DNA of 64,000 bases from Agreia sp. Leaf210. Its GTDB lineage: Bacteria; Actinomycetota; Actinomycetes; Actinomycetales; Microbacteriaceae. The stretch covers positions 434,001 through 498,000 of the forward strand of contig NZ_LMKK01000003.1 of the NCBI RefSeq assembly GCF_001421485.1, in the 5' to 3' direction. The position numbers and the translations under genes were made by a program. This document shows positions 1-8,430 of the stretch, piece after piece. Under the pieces are notes generated by a model that had not been told where the DNA came from, did not search any database, and was given only the letters and a program-made list of their open reading frames with translations. Position 1 is the stretch's first letter. Each line of letters opens with the position of its first letter.

Positions 1-819
1 TGCAGCCCCGAGGCTCCGCGCGCGGTCGCTGAAATCCTCGCCCTGTTCGACCGCGTCGAGGGCGACACGCCACGCGTCTCGCACGCCAGGCAGGAACCGC
101 TGGGCGAAGGCGAGATGTCCGCTGTCGACGGGCGATCCAGGCGAAGCGTCAGCCCGCCAGACACCCGACACGTAGCCGACGGACGGCGGAACCAGCGTGC
201 AGCCGGCCTCGGCGAGCGCGGACTGGACGATGATGTCCGGGTTCTCGCCGTGGTGAAGAGTACGGAACACCTTGCAGATGACGGGCAGCGACGGCTCGCC
301 CGATTCATCGACCGTGTCGAAGATGATCGACGTGTTCGACTGCTCGCCGCGGAGGACGTGCGCCCGGGCGAACGTCGAATGCGACGCCGTCGGATGCCGA
401 TGGCCGTCCGCCGTGGCGCCCGACGACCGCTCGGTCTCGCCGCTCACCCCGCCATCGAGCATAAAAGCGAGGAGGGCCGCGCAGTAGTCCGGATCGTGCG
501 GCGCGTCGTAGACCCAGAGCGTTGCCGGAGAACCGTCGACGTCGCCCTCGACCGTGCCGACGAGGGTGGACTCCGCGGCCTCTGCTCGGGGCGCCGAACG
601 GTAGGCGAGCGGCACCTGGTAGAGCGTGGATGCCGCGCCCGAGCCGTCGCGAAGCAGGTGGGTGACGAAGGCGGTGCCACCGGGTGCAGGCGGAAGGACC
701 CACTCTCCGACGAGCACGAGCTCTGCGCTCTCTGCCGAGCTTTGATACCACCGCTGGCGGGCGACCCAGCCGGGGAGAGCGTTCGGACGGAGATCAGGAC
801 GGACTACACCAGCGGTCAT
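1..819 (-). CDS. mak: maltokinase (N-terminal part, cut by window edge)
   Basis: Reading on the minus strand from the ATG at 819 there are 273 codons without a stop to base 1, so the 3' part lies outside the window. The N-terminus contains LPGWVARQRWYQ, typical of the N-terminal cap of actinobacterial maltokinases (Mak/Pep2), which phosphorylate maltose to maltose-1-phosphate for the GlgE alpha-glucan pathway. The cap is followed by the start of a phosphotransferase-like region (EQSNTSIIFD, then VICKVFRTLHHGENPD). The kinase catalytic loop is not in view, so the assignment rests on the cap and the transition. A -10-like TAGGGT sits exactly 6 nt before the ATG, so the mRNA is probably leaderless. 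It diverges from the aldo/keto reductase gene. Confidence 0.8.
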   Translation of the reverse strand, partial: MTAGVVRPDLRPNALPGWVARQRWYQSSAESAELVLVGEWVLPPAPGGTAFVTHLLRDGSGAASTLYQVPLAYRSAPRAEAAESTLVGTVEGDVDGSPATLWVYDAPHDPDYCAALLAFMLDGGVSGETERSSGATADGHRHPTASHSTFARAHVLRGEQSNTSIIFDTVDESGEPSLPVICKVFRTLHHGENPDIIVQSALAEAGCTLVPPSVGYVSGVWRADASPGSPVDSGHLAFAQRFLPGVRDAWRVALDAVEQGEDFSDRARSLGAA

Positions 820-887
820 TCTTTGACCCTACCCCGGGCGCATGAACTCGCCGAGGGGGTTGCCGCACGCAGGTTTAGGCTCGTTGC

Positions 888-1727
888 ATGACGAACGCAC
901 CGACTCACCTCCTCGCCGATGGCAACACCCTCCCCGCCGTGGGGCTGGGAACCTACCCGTTGAAGGGCGCTGACGCGGTGTCTGCCGTGAGTTCGGCCCT
1001 GACCACGGGATACAGACTGATCGACAGCGCTGTGAACTACGGCAACGAAGACGCGGTGGGCGAAGCGGTGCGAAACTCCGAGGTGGCACGCGACGAGATC
1101 GTGGTCACGACGAAGCTCCCCGGGCGCGCCCACGGCTACGAGAGCACCCTCACGTCATTCCAGGAGTCTCTCGACAGACTGGGACTCGATCGCATCGACC
1201 TGTACCTGATCCACTGGCCTAACCCGGGCGACGACCGCTACGTCGACAGCTGGCGAGCCATGGTGCAGCTACACGAGCAGGGGCTGGCGCGGTCGATCGG
1301 CGTGTCGAACTTCACCGAGGAGTACCTCACGCGCCTGCAGTCCGAGACAGGAGTACTGCCCACGGTGAACCAGGTAGAACTCCACCCCTACTTCCCGCAG
1401 CTCGCCCTCCGCGAGTTCCACGAGGTGCATAACATCCGCACCGAGTCGTGGAGCCCCCTGGGCAAGGGATCAGACGTTCTGACGTCGCCCGTTATCGTCG
1501 AAGCCGCGCGTGCACACGAGGTGACCGAGGCCCAGGTCGTTCTTCGCTGGCACGTTCAACTGGGCAGCGTGCCGCTTCCGAAGTCTGCCGATCCTGCGCG
1601 TCAGGCGCAGAACCTCGATCTGTTCGGCTTCGAGCTCTCCTCCGCTGAAATGGAGGCCATCACCCTCCTGGGCCGGCCCGATGGCCGACTATTCGGCGCG
1701 GATCCCGTCACGCACAACGAACAGTGA
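888..1727 (+). CDS. aldo/keto reductase (2,5-diketogluconate reductase type)
   Basis: This 279-residue protein is a full-length NADPH-dependent aldo/keto reductase, a cytosolic single-domain TIM barrel. The catalytic tetrad is visible: Asp46 and Tyr51 in LIDSAVNYGNE, Lys76 in TTKLPG, and His109 in YLIHWPNPG. SIGVSNF and the C-terminal LPKSADPARQ cofactor-phosphate loop also fit. The substrate cannot be told from sequence; reduction of aldehydes or ketones is the family role. TAGGCT at 876-881 lies 6 nt before the ATG, so a leaderless start is likely, back to back with the maltokinase promoter. The stop codon lies inside the first copy of a 17-bp tandem repeat. Confidence 0.93.
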   Translation: MTNAPTHLLADGNTLPAVGLGTYPLKGADAVSAVSSALTTGYRLIDSAVNYGNEDAVGEAVRNSEVARDEIVVTTKLPGRAHGYESTLTSFQESLDRLGLDRIDLYLIHWPNPGDDRYVDSWRAMVQLHEQGLARSIGVSNFTEEYLTRLQSETGVLPTVNQVELHPYFPQLALREFHEVHNIRTESWSPLGKGSDVLTSPVIVEAARAHEVTEAQVVLRWHVQLGSVPLPKSADPARQAQNLDLFGFELSSAEMEAITLLGRPDGRLFGADPVTHNEQ

Positions 1728-1774
1728 CTCTCGACGACCGGTGACTCTCGACGACCGGTGAAGATCGACGATCA
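1724..1774. repeat. 17-bp tandem repeat, two perfect and one decayed copy
   Basis: GTGACTCTCGACGACCG occurs at 1724-1740 and again at 1741-1757. A third, diverged copy (GTGAAGATCGACGATCA) occupies 1758-1774. The first copy contains the stop codon of the aldo/keto reductase. It lies in the gap between convergent genes and looks like a slippage-type local duplication. Confidence 0.85.
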
Positions 1775-1781
1775 GTCACCG

Positions 1782-2648
1782 TCAGTCGCGAGGCCTGATG
1801 AGCTTCTCGACGATGCGGCGCGCCTCATCGCCTGAGCTACCCGACGACATGGCGAAGACGTGATTCGCTCCGGGGAAGGTGACGAGCTCGAAGTCGAGCC
1901 CCGCGGTCGTCGCCTCGGCCTCGAGCCTGAGCGCATCCGGATACAGGATGTCATCGGTGCCGACCAGGACCGTCGTCGGGGCCAGTCCGGCCAATGATCC
2001 GTTGACGGGGCTGAGCCGGTAGCCTTCCGGGTCGTCGCCGTGCGCCCAAGCCAGGCCGTTGGGGATGAGCGCCTTGCGGTCGAGCAGCACATCTCTGCGG
2101 TCGACGGCGGGGATGTCGGGATTCGTCAGGGTCAGATCCAACCAGGGCGAGAGCAGCACGATGTGGTCGGGCTGGGGCAGGCCCTGCTCGACGAGGCTCT
2201 GGGCGAACCCGAGAGCAAACCCGCCTCCGGCGGAGCCGCCCATCAAGACGATCGGCGAATCGGGATGCGATGCTCGCAGCTCGAGGTAGACATCCAGCAT
2301 CTGCGCGTACGCCACCTGGTAACCGTGTTCGGGTGCGAGGGCATAGATCGGCATCGTGATCGTGGCGTCGGCGTTTCGGAGAATCTTGTCGAAGAAGGGC
2401 GCGTGAAGAGCCGAGGCCTCGTGCACGTACGACCCGCCGTGGATGAACAGCACCTGCGTGTCGGTCGACGCGGATGCACTGGAGAAGATCTCCGATGTCA
2501 CCCCGCCGACGAGAGCCTGCGCCGCGGGTTCCGCAGCAGATGCGGCGGCGACGCGGTCGGGGACGGCCGGCTCTGACGACTGGTGGCAGCCGAAGAGCGC
2601 GAGCGATGCGAGCAGGATTCCGCACAGGAGGGCGGGCTGGCGGCGCAT
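1782..2648 (-). CDS. alpha/beta hydrolase (HSL-like esterase) with lipoprotein-like signal
   Basis: This 288-residue protein belongs to the hormone-sensitive-lipase group of carboxylesterases. The oxyanion motif HGG is at 70-72 and the nucleophile elbow GGSAGG at 137-142 (Ser139). Asp232 or Asp233 and His263 (GANHVF) complete the triad. The first 21 residues form a basic plus hydrophobic segment ending LALFGC, a slightly atypical lipobox (Phe at -2) with Cys21. It is therefore probably an exported, lipid-anchored enzyme acting on the outer face of the membrane on short acyl esters. It is convergent with the aldo/keto reductase and divergent from the phosphate permease. The natural substrate is unknown. 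Confidence 0.85.
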   Translation of the reverse strand: MRRQPALLCGILLASLALFGCHQSSEPAVPDRVAAASAAEPAAQALVGGVTSEIFSSASASTDTQVLFIHGGSYVHEASALHAPFFDKILRNADATITMPIYALAPEHGYQVAYAQMLDVYLELRASHPDSPIVLMGGSAGGGFALGFAQSLVEQGLPQPDHIVLLSPWLDLTLTNPDIPAVDRRDVLLDRKALIPNGLAWAHGDDPEGYRLSPVNGSLAGLAPTTVLVGTDDILYPDALRLEAEATTAGLDFELVTFPGANHVFAMSSGSSGDEARRIVEKLIRPRD

Positions 2649-2835
2649 GGGCGGGTGAAGTCCATCTGCTCGGGACCCGCCGGAGAAGTTGACCGTGCGG
2701 AGCGAAGAATGCGATCATCGAGGTGCCCGTGAACAGGGCAACCCTAGACACCCTAATAGTGTGTGAACTCATCGCGAAGTGAAGCGGTGAAATTCCCCTG
2801 CGCGAACGTGTGTGCACCTCTAGAGAGAGTCGCTG

Positions 2836-4029
2836 GTGGATCTCACCCTCATCGTTGTCCTGGTCATCGTTCTGGCCCTCTTCTTCGACTTCACGAACGG
2901 TTTTCACGACACCGCCAACGCGATGGCGACACCGATCGCGACGGGCGCTCTGAAGCCTCGGATGGCCGTGGGACTCGCGGCTGTTCTCAACCTGGTCGGC
3001 GCTTTCCTCAGCACCGAGGTCGCGCGTACGATCTCGGGCGGTCTGATCAGAGAGGGCGACGGAGGAATCCAGATCACGCCGGAGATGATCTTCGCCGGCC
3101 TGATCGGAGCCGTCTGCTGGAACATGGTGACGTGGCTGTTCGGCCTTCCGTCGAGCTCGTCTCACGCACTCTTCGGCGGACTGATCGGCGCGGCGATCGT
3201 CGGTGCCGGCATCGGAAGCGTGGACTTCACCGTCCTCGTCTCGAAAGTGGTGCTTCCCGCCCTCGTCGCGCCTATCGTCGCCGGACTCGTGGCCTTCGTC
3301 GCCACTCGCCTCGCCTACGCCATCACCCGCGATCCTGCGACGGGTCGCGGACTGGGTCGCGGCAACTTCAGGTATGCGCAGATCTTCTCGTCGTCGCTCG
3401 TGGCCCTCGCGCACGGCACGAACGACGCCCAGAAGACCATGGGAGTGATCACCCTGACGCTGATCGCGACGGGAGCCCAGGCCGTGGGCACCGGGCCGGA
3501 ATTCTGGGTCATCGCGGCGTGCGCCCTCGCCATCGCGCTGGGAACCTACACCGGCGGCTGGCGCATCATCAAGACGATGGGAACGGGCCTCACAGACATC
3601 AAGCCGGCCCAGGGCTTCGCAGCAGAGACGAGTACAGCCGCGACGATCCTCGCGTCGAGCCACCTGGGTTTCGCACTGTCGACCACTCAGGTCGCATCGG
3701 GGTCTGTGATCGGGTCGGGCCTCGGGCGCAAGGGCGCATCCGTGCGCTGGCGTACCGCCGGTCGAATCGGAGTCGGATGGCTCCTGACCCTTCCGGCTGC
3801 CGCTGCCGTTGGTGCGGCGGCGGCGCTCCTCGCCACCATCGGCCCGGTCGGCATCGTGATCGACGCGGTGCTCGGTCTCGCGGTGATCGTCGCCATCTTC
3901 GTCATCTCGTCGCGCGACAAGGTCACGAGCGGAACCGTCGTCAGCGAGGTCGACGCGGCCGTCGGTGCCGTGCGCACGCCGAAGGCCACCCGCAAGAACC
4001 GCAAGAAGAAGAGGCAGGCAGCGGAATGA
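2836..4029 (+). CDS. pit: PiT family inorganic phosphate permease
   Basis: This 397-residue, very hydrophobic protein has about ten membrane segments. It carries the duplicated PiT signature: GFHDTANAMAT at residues 22-32 in the first half and HGTNDAQKTMG at 193-203 in the second. The family transports divalent metal-phosphate with protons at low affinity. The start is a GTG. The C-terminus is a short basic cytoplasmic tail (KATRKNRKKKR). Its stop overlaps the ATG of the next gene (ATGA), so the small downstream membrane protein is translationally coupled and may be an accessory subunit. Confidence 0.95.
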   Translation: MDLTLIVVLVIVLALFFDFTNGFHDTANAMATPIATGALKPRMAVGLAAVLNLVGAFLSTEVARTISGGLIREGDGGIQITPEMIFAGLIGAVCWNMVTWLFGLPSSSSHALFGGLIGAAIVGAGIGSVDFTVLVSKVVLPALVAPIVAGLVAFVATRLAYAITRDPATGRGLGRGNFRYAQIFSSSLVALAHGTNDAQKTMGVITLTLIATGAQAVGTGPEFWVIAACALAIALGTYTGGWRIIKTMGTGLTDIKPAQGFAAETSTAATILASSHLGFALSTTQVASGSVIGSGLGRKGASVRWRTAGRIGVGWLLTLPAAAAVGAAAALLATIGPVGIVIDAVLGLAVIVAIFVISSRDKVTSGTVVSEVDAAVGAVRTPKATRKNRKKKRQAAE

Positions 4030-4322
4030 TCGACTGGGCGGCATTCGCCATCGTTGCAGCGGCGGCACTCGTGTCGGCATCCGTCGTGGTCAGCCTCTTC
4101 GCCTTCGGACTGAGGCTGCTGAATGTGGGTCGCGGCCTCGACGCCGACGATTCGCCCGGCACGATCGAGACCACACCGTCGGGCTCCGTCTCCGTCGTGA
4201 ACGCTCGAGCGGGCGGACGACCTCGATGGGCGAGCGTCGCGGCCATCGCCTGCTTCGTGCTGTGCAGTGGCGCCGTGCTCTTCGGCATCTACCTGATCGT
4301 GCCGTTCTTCCACGCGTCCTGA
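4026..4322 (+). CDS. small membrane protein coupled to the phosphate permease
   Basis: This 98-residue protein starts at an ATG overlapping the pit stop codon. It has an N-terminal transmembrane helix (residues about 3-30), a polar central loop of about 40 residues, and a second helix at about 66-94 ending in PFFHAS. I do not recognise a named family. The 4-nt overlap suggests coordinated expression with the phosphate transporter, and both ends are probably on the same side of the membrane. No enzymatic motif is visible. Confidence 0.82.
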   Translation: MIDWAAFAIVAAAALVSASVVVSLFAFGLRLLNVGRGLDADDSPGTIETTPSGSVSVVNARAGGRPRWASVAAIACFVLCSGAVLFGIYLIVPFFHAS

Positions 4323-4347
4323 GACAGGTGGGGCTAAGGTCATGGCC

Positions 4348-5742
4348 ATGGATGCAACTCCGGCTATATCCGAGCTCGTCAAGGCTGTGCGAGACGGCTT
4401 CGATTCGGGGCGCACGCTGTCGCTTCGGTGGAGGCTGCAGCAGCTCGACGGGCTCCGAGCCTTCCTCGTCGAGCGCGGACCCGAGCTGGAGCGGGCGCTT
4501 CGTGACGACCTGGCGAAGAATTCCACCGAGTCGCAGCTGACAGAGATCGGCGTCGTCCTCGCCGAGGTATCGCACACCATCTCGAGGCTGAGGTCCTGGC
4601 TTCGCCCTCGCCCCGTGGCGGTTCCGCTCGCGCTCGCGCCCGCGTCAGCATCCGTGATCCTCGAGCCTCTCGGTGTCGTGCTCATCATCTCGCCGTGGAA
4701 CTACCCGCTCCAGTTACTCCTGTCACCGCTCGTCGGCGCTCTCGCCGCCGGCAACGCGGTCGTGCTCAAACCGAGCGAACTCGCTCCCGCCACATCGGCC
4801 GTGATCGCACGTTTCCTGCCGCGCTATCTCGACGATCGTTCGATCGTCGTCATCGAGGGCGGGGTAGCCGAGACGACCGAGCTGCTGGCCGAGCGCTTCG
4901 ACCACATCTTCTACACGGGCAACGCCAGGGTTGCGCGCATCGTGTCCGCCGCCGCTGCGAAGAACCTCACGCCCGTCACGCTGGAGCTCGGCGGAAAGTC
5001 GCCCGTGTACGTCGACGACACAGTCGACATCGTCGCGGCGGCGAAGCGCATCGCCTGGGGAAAATTCCTGAACGCCGGTCAGACGTGCGTCGCGCCCGAC
5101 TATGTGCTGGCGACGCCGGATGTGGCGGGTCGGCTGGTCGAGGCTCTGCGAGGGGCGATCGCCTCGCTCTACGGAGAGGATCCACGCCGCACGACAGATT
5201 TCGGTCGCATCGCGACCGACGCTCAGTTCGACCGTCTGAGCGCCCTCGTGAATGGGCGCACGGCCGCCATCGGAGGGGGATCCGATGAAGCGGAGCGCTA
5301 CATCGAGCCGACCGTCCTGACCGACGTCGATCGGACCGACGACGTCATGGCACAGGAGATCTTCGGTCCGATCCTCCCGATCGTGTCCGTCACCGGTCTC
5401 GACGATGCCATCGTCTACATCCGCTCGGGAGAAAAACCGCTCGCGCTGTATGCCTTCACCAACGACAAGGCGGCACGGCGCAGACTCTTGACCGAGACGT
5501 CGTCGGGAGCGGTCGGCTTCGGCGTGACCGTTGCTCACCTGAGCGTGCCCGGACTGCCATTCGGGGGAGTCGGCGAGAGTGGATCCGGCAGCTACCACGG
5601 CAGGCGGAGCGTCGAGACGTTCAGCCACGAGAAGGCCGTGCTGTCGAAACCGCTGAGACCCGACACCCTGGGCCTCGTTTACCCGCCGTACACGCCCAAG
5701 CGAGCCTCCTTCATCCGGGGTCTGCTGCGCCGGCTGAGCTAG
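4348..5742 (+). CDS. aldehyde dehydrogenase, class 3-like
   Basis: NAD(P)+-dependent aldehyde dehydrogenase of about 464 residues, resembling the short ALDH3 group (no N-terminal extension, hydrophobic C-terminal tail). Counting from the upstream ATG at 4342, the oxyanion Asn120 is in SPWNYP, the general base Glu215 in LELGGKSP, and the catalytic nucleophile Cys249 in NAGQTCVAPDY. The C-terminal LPFGGVGESGSGSYHG motif is typical. TAAGGT at 4335-4340 lies 7 nt before the ATG at 4348, so I prefer that ATG as a leaderless start; 4342 is the alternative. It likely oxidises medium or long-chain aldehydes, but the substrate is inferred only from the subgroup. Confidence 0.92.
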   Translation: MDATPAISELVKAVRDGFDSGRTLSLRWRLQQLDGLRAFLVERGPELERALRDDLAKNSTESQLTEIGVVLAEVSHTISRLRSWLRPRPVAVPLALAPASASVILEPLGVVLIISPWNYPLQLLLSPLVGALAAGNAVVLKPSELAPATSAVIARFLPRYLDDRSIVVIEGGVAETTELLAERFDHIFYTGNARVARIVSAAAAKNLTPVTLELGGKSPVYVDDTVDIVAAAKRIAWGKFLNAGQTCVAPDYVLATPDVAGRLVEALRGAIASLYGEDPRRTTDFGRIATDAQFDRLSALVNGRTAAIGGGSDEAERYIEPTVLTDVDRTDDVMAQEIFGPILPIVSVTGLDDAIVYIRSGEKPLALYAFTNDKAARRRLLTETSSGAVGFGVTVAHLSVPGLPFGGVGESGSGSYHGRRSVETFSHEKAVLSKPLRPDTLGLVYPPYTPKRASFIRGLLRRLS

Positions 5743-5796
5743 GCTGGCTTGCTGGGGCCACGAACCCCGTTGACAAGCAATGGAGCTGATATTCAC

Positions 5797-7347
5797 ATGG
5801 AGAATGCCCCGACGACCGCGCCCACGACGGCTGCCGAGAGACTCGCCGCGCAGACCTCGGCCGAGACGGCGGCCAAGCCCTCGACGGCCACTCGTTTTCG
5901 CACCGAGACCGATTCGCTCGGCAGCGTCGAGATACCCTTCGATGCTTTCTGGGGTGTGCACACGGCTCGAGCGCTCGAGAACTTCCCGATCAGCCGTCGG
6001 CCCATCTCCGTCTATCCCGACCTGATCGACGCCCTCGTCATCGTCAAGCAGGCCGCCGCCAGAGCCAACGTCGAGATCGGAGTACTCGCCCCGGAGAAGG
6101 GGGCCATGATCGAGGCCGCCTGCGAGGCGATCCGCCAGGGCGAGTACCACGATCAGTTCGTCGTGGGCGTGATCCAGGGCGGCGCCGGAACCTCGACGAA
6201 TATGAACACCAACGAGGTGATAGCCAACGTCGCCCTCCAACTCGCTGGCGAGGAGAAGGGCAGTTACGAGCTGCTGCATCCACTCGACGATGTCAATCGC
6301 AGCCAGAGCACGAACGACACCTACCCGACCGCCGTCAAACTCGCCCTGTGCTTCTCGCTGAAGCGGCTGCTGGTCGAGCACGCGCTCATGCGCGACTCCT
6401 TCGCCGCAAAGGGCAGAGAGTTCGCCGGCGTGCTCAAGGTCGGGCGAACCCAGCTGCAGGACGCCGTGCCGATGACCCTCGGCCAGGAGTTCCACGGCTT
6501 CGCGACCACGCTCACCGAAGACCTCGACCGCCTGGAGGAGACCGTCCCGCTGCTCTGGGAGATCAATCTCGGCGCGACGGCCATCGGCACGGGGATCACC
6601 GCCGACCCGCGGTACGTCGAGTCCGTGCGCGCACACCTCAGCGCCCTCACCGGCTACGAGCACATCACCGCCGCCGATCTCATCGAAGCGACCAGTGATG
6701 CGGGTGTCTTCATGCAGCTCTCGGGAATTCTGAAGCGCAGCGCCATCAAGCTGTCGAAGATCTGCAACGACCTCCGGCTCCTCTCCAGCGGGCCCCAGGC
6801 CGGTTTCGGCGAGATCAACCTTCCGCCGAGGCAGGCGGGTTCCAGCATCATGCCCGGCAAGGTGAACCCCGTCATTCCCGAGGTGGTCAATCAGATCGCC
6901 TTCTCTGTCGCGGGCGCGGATCTGACCGTCACCATGGCGGCGGAGGGCGGCCAGCTGCAGCTGAACGCCTTCGAGCCGGTCATCGCCCACTCGCTCTTGC
7001 AGAGCCTGGCGTGGATGAGACAGGGGTGCCGCACCCTCCGTATCAACTGCATAGACGGCATCACCGCCAATCACGAGCGCCTCGACGCCATGGTCGCGTC
7101 GAGTGTCGGCGTCGTCACCGCGCTGACGCCGTACATCGGCTACTCCGCGGCATCCTCGTTGGCGCACGCGGCCCTTCTCACGAAACGCAACATCGCCGAT
7201 CTCGTCGTCGAAGCCGGGCTGATGGACAGGGAGCGCGTGCAGAAGCTGCTCTCTCCCGCCCGACTCAGCGGGCTGGAACCGGTGACGGATGTGATCCAGG
7301 TGATCGCGCAGGCCGAGGCCGAAGCGGCTACGAAGGAGCCTCGGTAG
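5797..7347 (+). CDS. aspA: aspartate ammonia-lyase (aspartase)
   Basis: Member of the fumarase/aspartase superfamily, 516 residues from the ATG at 5797 (preceded by GGAG about 10 nt upstream). An in-frame TTG at 5749 is possible but lacks support. It converts L-aspartate to fumarate and ammonia. Diagnostic motifs are GGAGTSTNMNTNEV, the DDVNRSQSTNDTYPTA segment, and the mobile catalytic loop GSSIMPGKVNP near residue 348. The first 40 or so residues are an Ala/Thr-rich extension absent from most aspartases. Class II fumarase is the nearest alternative. The stop overlaps the end of the convergent YihY gene by 20 bp. Confidence 0.9.
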   Translation: MENAPTTAPTTAAERLAAQTSAETAAKPSTATRFRTETDSLGSVEIPFDAFWGVHTARALENFPISRRPISVYPDLIDALVIVKQAAARANVEIGVLAPEKGAMIEAACEAIRQGEYHDQFVVGVIQGGAGTSTNMNTNEVIANVALQLAGEEKGSYELLHPLDDVNRSQSTNDTYPTAVKLALCFSLKRLLVEHALMRDSFAAKGREFAGVLKVGRTQLQDAVPMTLGQEFHGFATTLTEDLDRLEETVPLLWEINLGATAIGTGITADPRYVESVRAHLSALTGYEHITAADLIEATSDAGVFMQLSGILKRSAIKLSKICNDLRLLSSGPQAGFGEINLPPRQAGSSIMPGKVNPVIPEVVNQIAFSVAGADLTVTMAAEGGQLQLNAFEPVIAHSLLQSLAWMRQGCRTLRINCIDGITANHERLDAMVASSVGVVTALTPYIGYSAASSLAHAALLTKRNIADLVVEAGLMDRERVQKLLSPARLSGLEPVTDVIQVIAQAEAEAATKEPR

Positions 7348-8374
7348 CCTTCTGCGCCGCCTCGCGCAGCATCTGCGAGAGGCGGCGCAGCTCGCGTCCC
7401 TCTGCGAGATCGGCCGACAGACGGCGGGCCAGGATGCCGTTGCGCGCCGTATCGCGCAGCGGGATCTGGATGGCCTCCTCGGCCGGCAGCCCGGCCAGGA
7501 GCTGGCGCGCGCGGGTCAACTCGGCGTCCACTTCGACGCCGAGCATCAGCACCGCCGACGAGATGTACAGCCAGATGAGCGCGGCGATCGGAACGCCGAG
7601 CCACCCGTACAGGCGGTCGTAGTTCGCAAACGTCGCGAGATAGAGACTGAAGGCGACGGCTGCGAGGGTCCAGATGGCCACGGTGAACGTGGCACCCACC
7701 GAGAGCCAGCGCAGGCGCGGTCGATGGAGGTTCGGCGTTCCGTAGTAGAGGAATCCGACCGTGAAGATCGCGACCAGGGCGAGGGGAATCCATTTGAGCA
7801 CCGACCAGAGCTCGGCGATGATCTCCGGCCAACCGAGGGACGCGGCGAGAGCATCCGCCACCGACGGAGTGATGGCCACGATAAGGCCGATGACGAGGTA
7901 GCACGCGATGAGCCCCGCGGCGACGCCCAGCATCAGCACGCGGTTCTTCGTCAGTCGGCGTCCTTCTTCGACCCCGTACACGTTGTTCATGGCCCGGCCG
8001 AACGCGGTGGCGAATCCTGACACCGTCCAGAGCGTGAGCACGGTGCCGACGAGGAGGGCCCAGCCCGAGTTCGGAAGGAGCGAGAGCTGGTCGAAGATCG
8101 CACGCACGGCCGTCGAGGTCTCGGACTGCGAGAGGCGTCCGACCACGTCGAGGATGAGCTCGATGGTGGCGCCACGGCTGTCGAACAGGGCGAGTCCCGA
8201 GACGATGGCGAGCGCTGCCGGAAAGAGCGACAGGGCGGAGAAGAAGGTGATCGACGCGGCGGCGTCGATGTCGCGATGCAGGATGAACCCGTGCCACGTT
8301 CGACGAATCGCGTAGCGCGTGGCGCGGCGGTCGAGCTGCCTGCGGGTGGGAAGGGGATCACCCGCGCTCGTCAT
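7328..8374 (-). CDS. YihY/BrkB family membrane protein
   Basis: This 348-residue integral membrane protein has the YihY (formerly called virulence factor BrkB or RNase BN) pattern. It has a cytoplasmic N-terminus, HRDIDAAASITFFSALSLFPAALAI-like first segment, about six helices, and FLYYGTPN before the later pair of helices. The family function is unsettled; it is not a ribonuclease. The C-terminal 60 residues are charged and probably cytoplasmic. TACTAT lies exactly 6 nt upstream of the ATG on the minus strand (8386-8381), so the start is probably leaderless, divergent from the flavoprotein gene whose start has the same architecture. Confidence 0.9.
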   Translation of the reverse strand: MTSAGDPLPTRRQLDRRATRYAIRRTWHGFILHRDIDAAASITFFSALSLFPAALAIVSGLALFDSRGATIELILDVVGRLSQSETSTAVRAIFDQLSLLPNSGWALLVGTVLTLWTVSGFATAFGRAMNNVYGVEEGRRLTKNRVLMLGVAAGLIACYLVIGLIVAITPSVADALAASLGWPEIIAELWSVLKWIPLALVAIFTVGFLYYGTPNLHRPRLRWLSVGATFTVAIWTLAAVAFSLYLATFANYDRLYGWLGVPIAALIWLYISSAVLMLGVEVDAELTRARQLLAGLPAEEAIQIPLRDTARNGILARRLSADLAEGRELRRLSQMLREAAQKATEAPS

Positions 8375-8430
8375 GCTTCGATAGTAGAGGCTGGCCGGAG
8401 AGCCGCTGCGGCACCGCCTAGCATGGCCGT

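Noticed and set aside
1724-1774. Tandem repeat as a small CRISPR or repeat array
   Set aside because: The copies are directly adjacent with no spacers and there are no cas genes.
1951-4080. Very long minus-strand open frame (about 709 codons) opposite the esterase and phosphate permease
   Set aside because: It overlaps well-supported genes on both strands, is rich in Arg/His/Gly from GC-rich antisense codons, and has no recognisable domain.
4723-7167. Minus-strand open frame of about 814 codons opposite the aldehyde dehydrogenase and aspartase
   Set aside because: It spans two intact genes and lacks a start signal or any domain resemblance.
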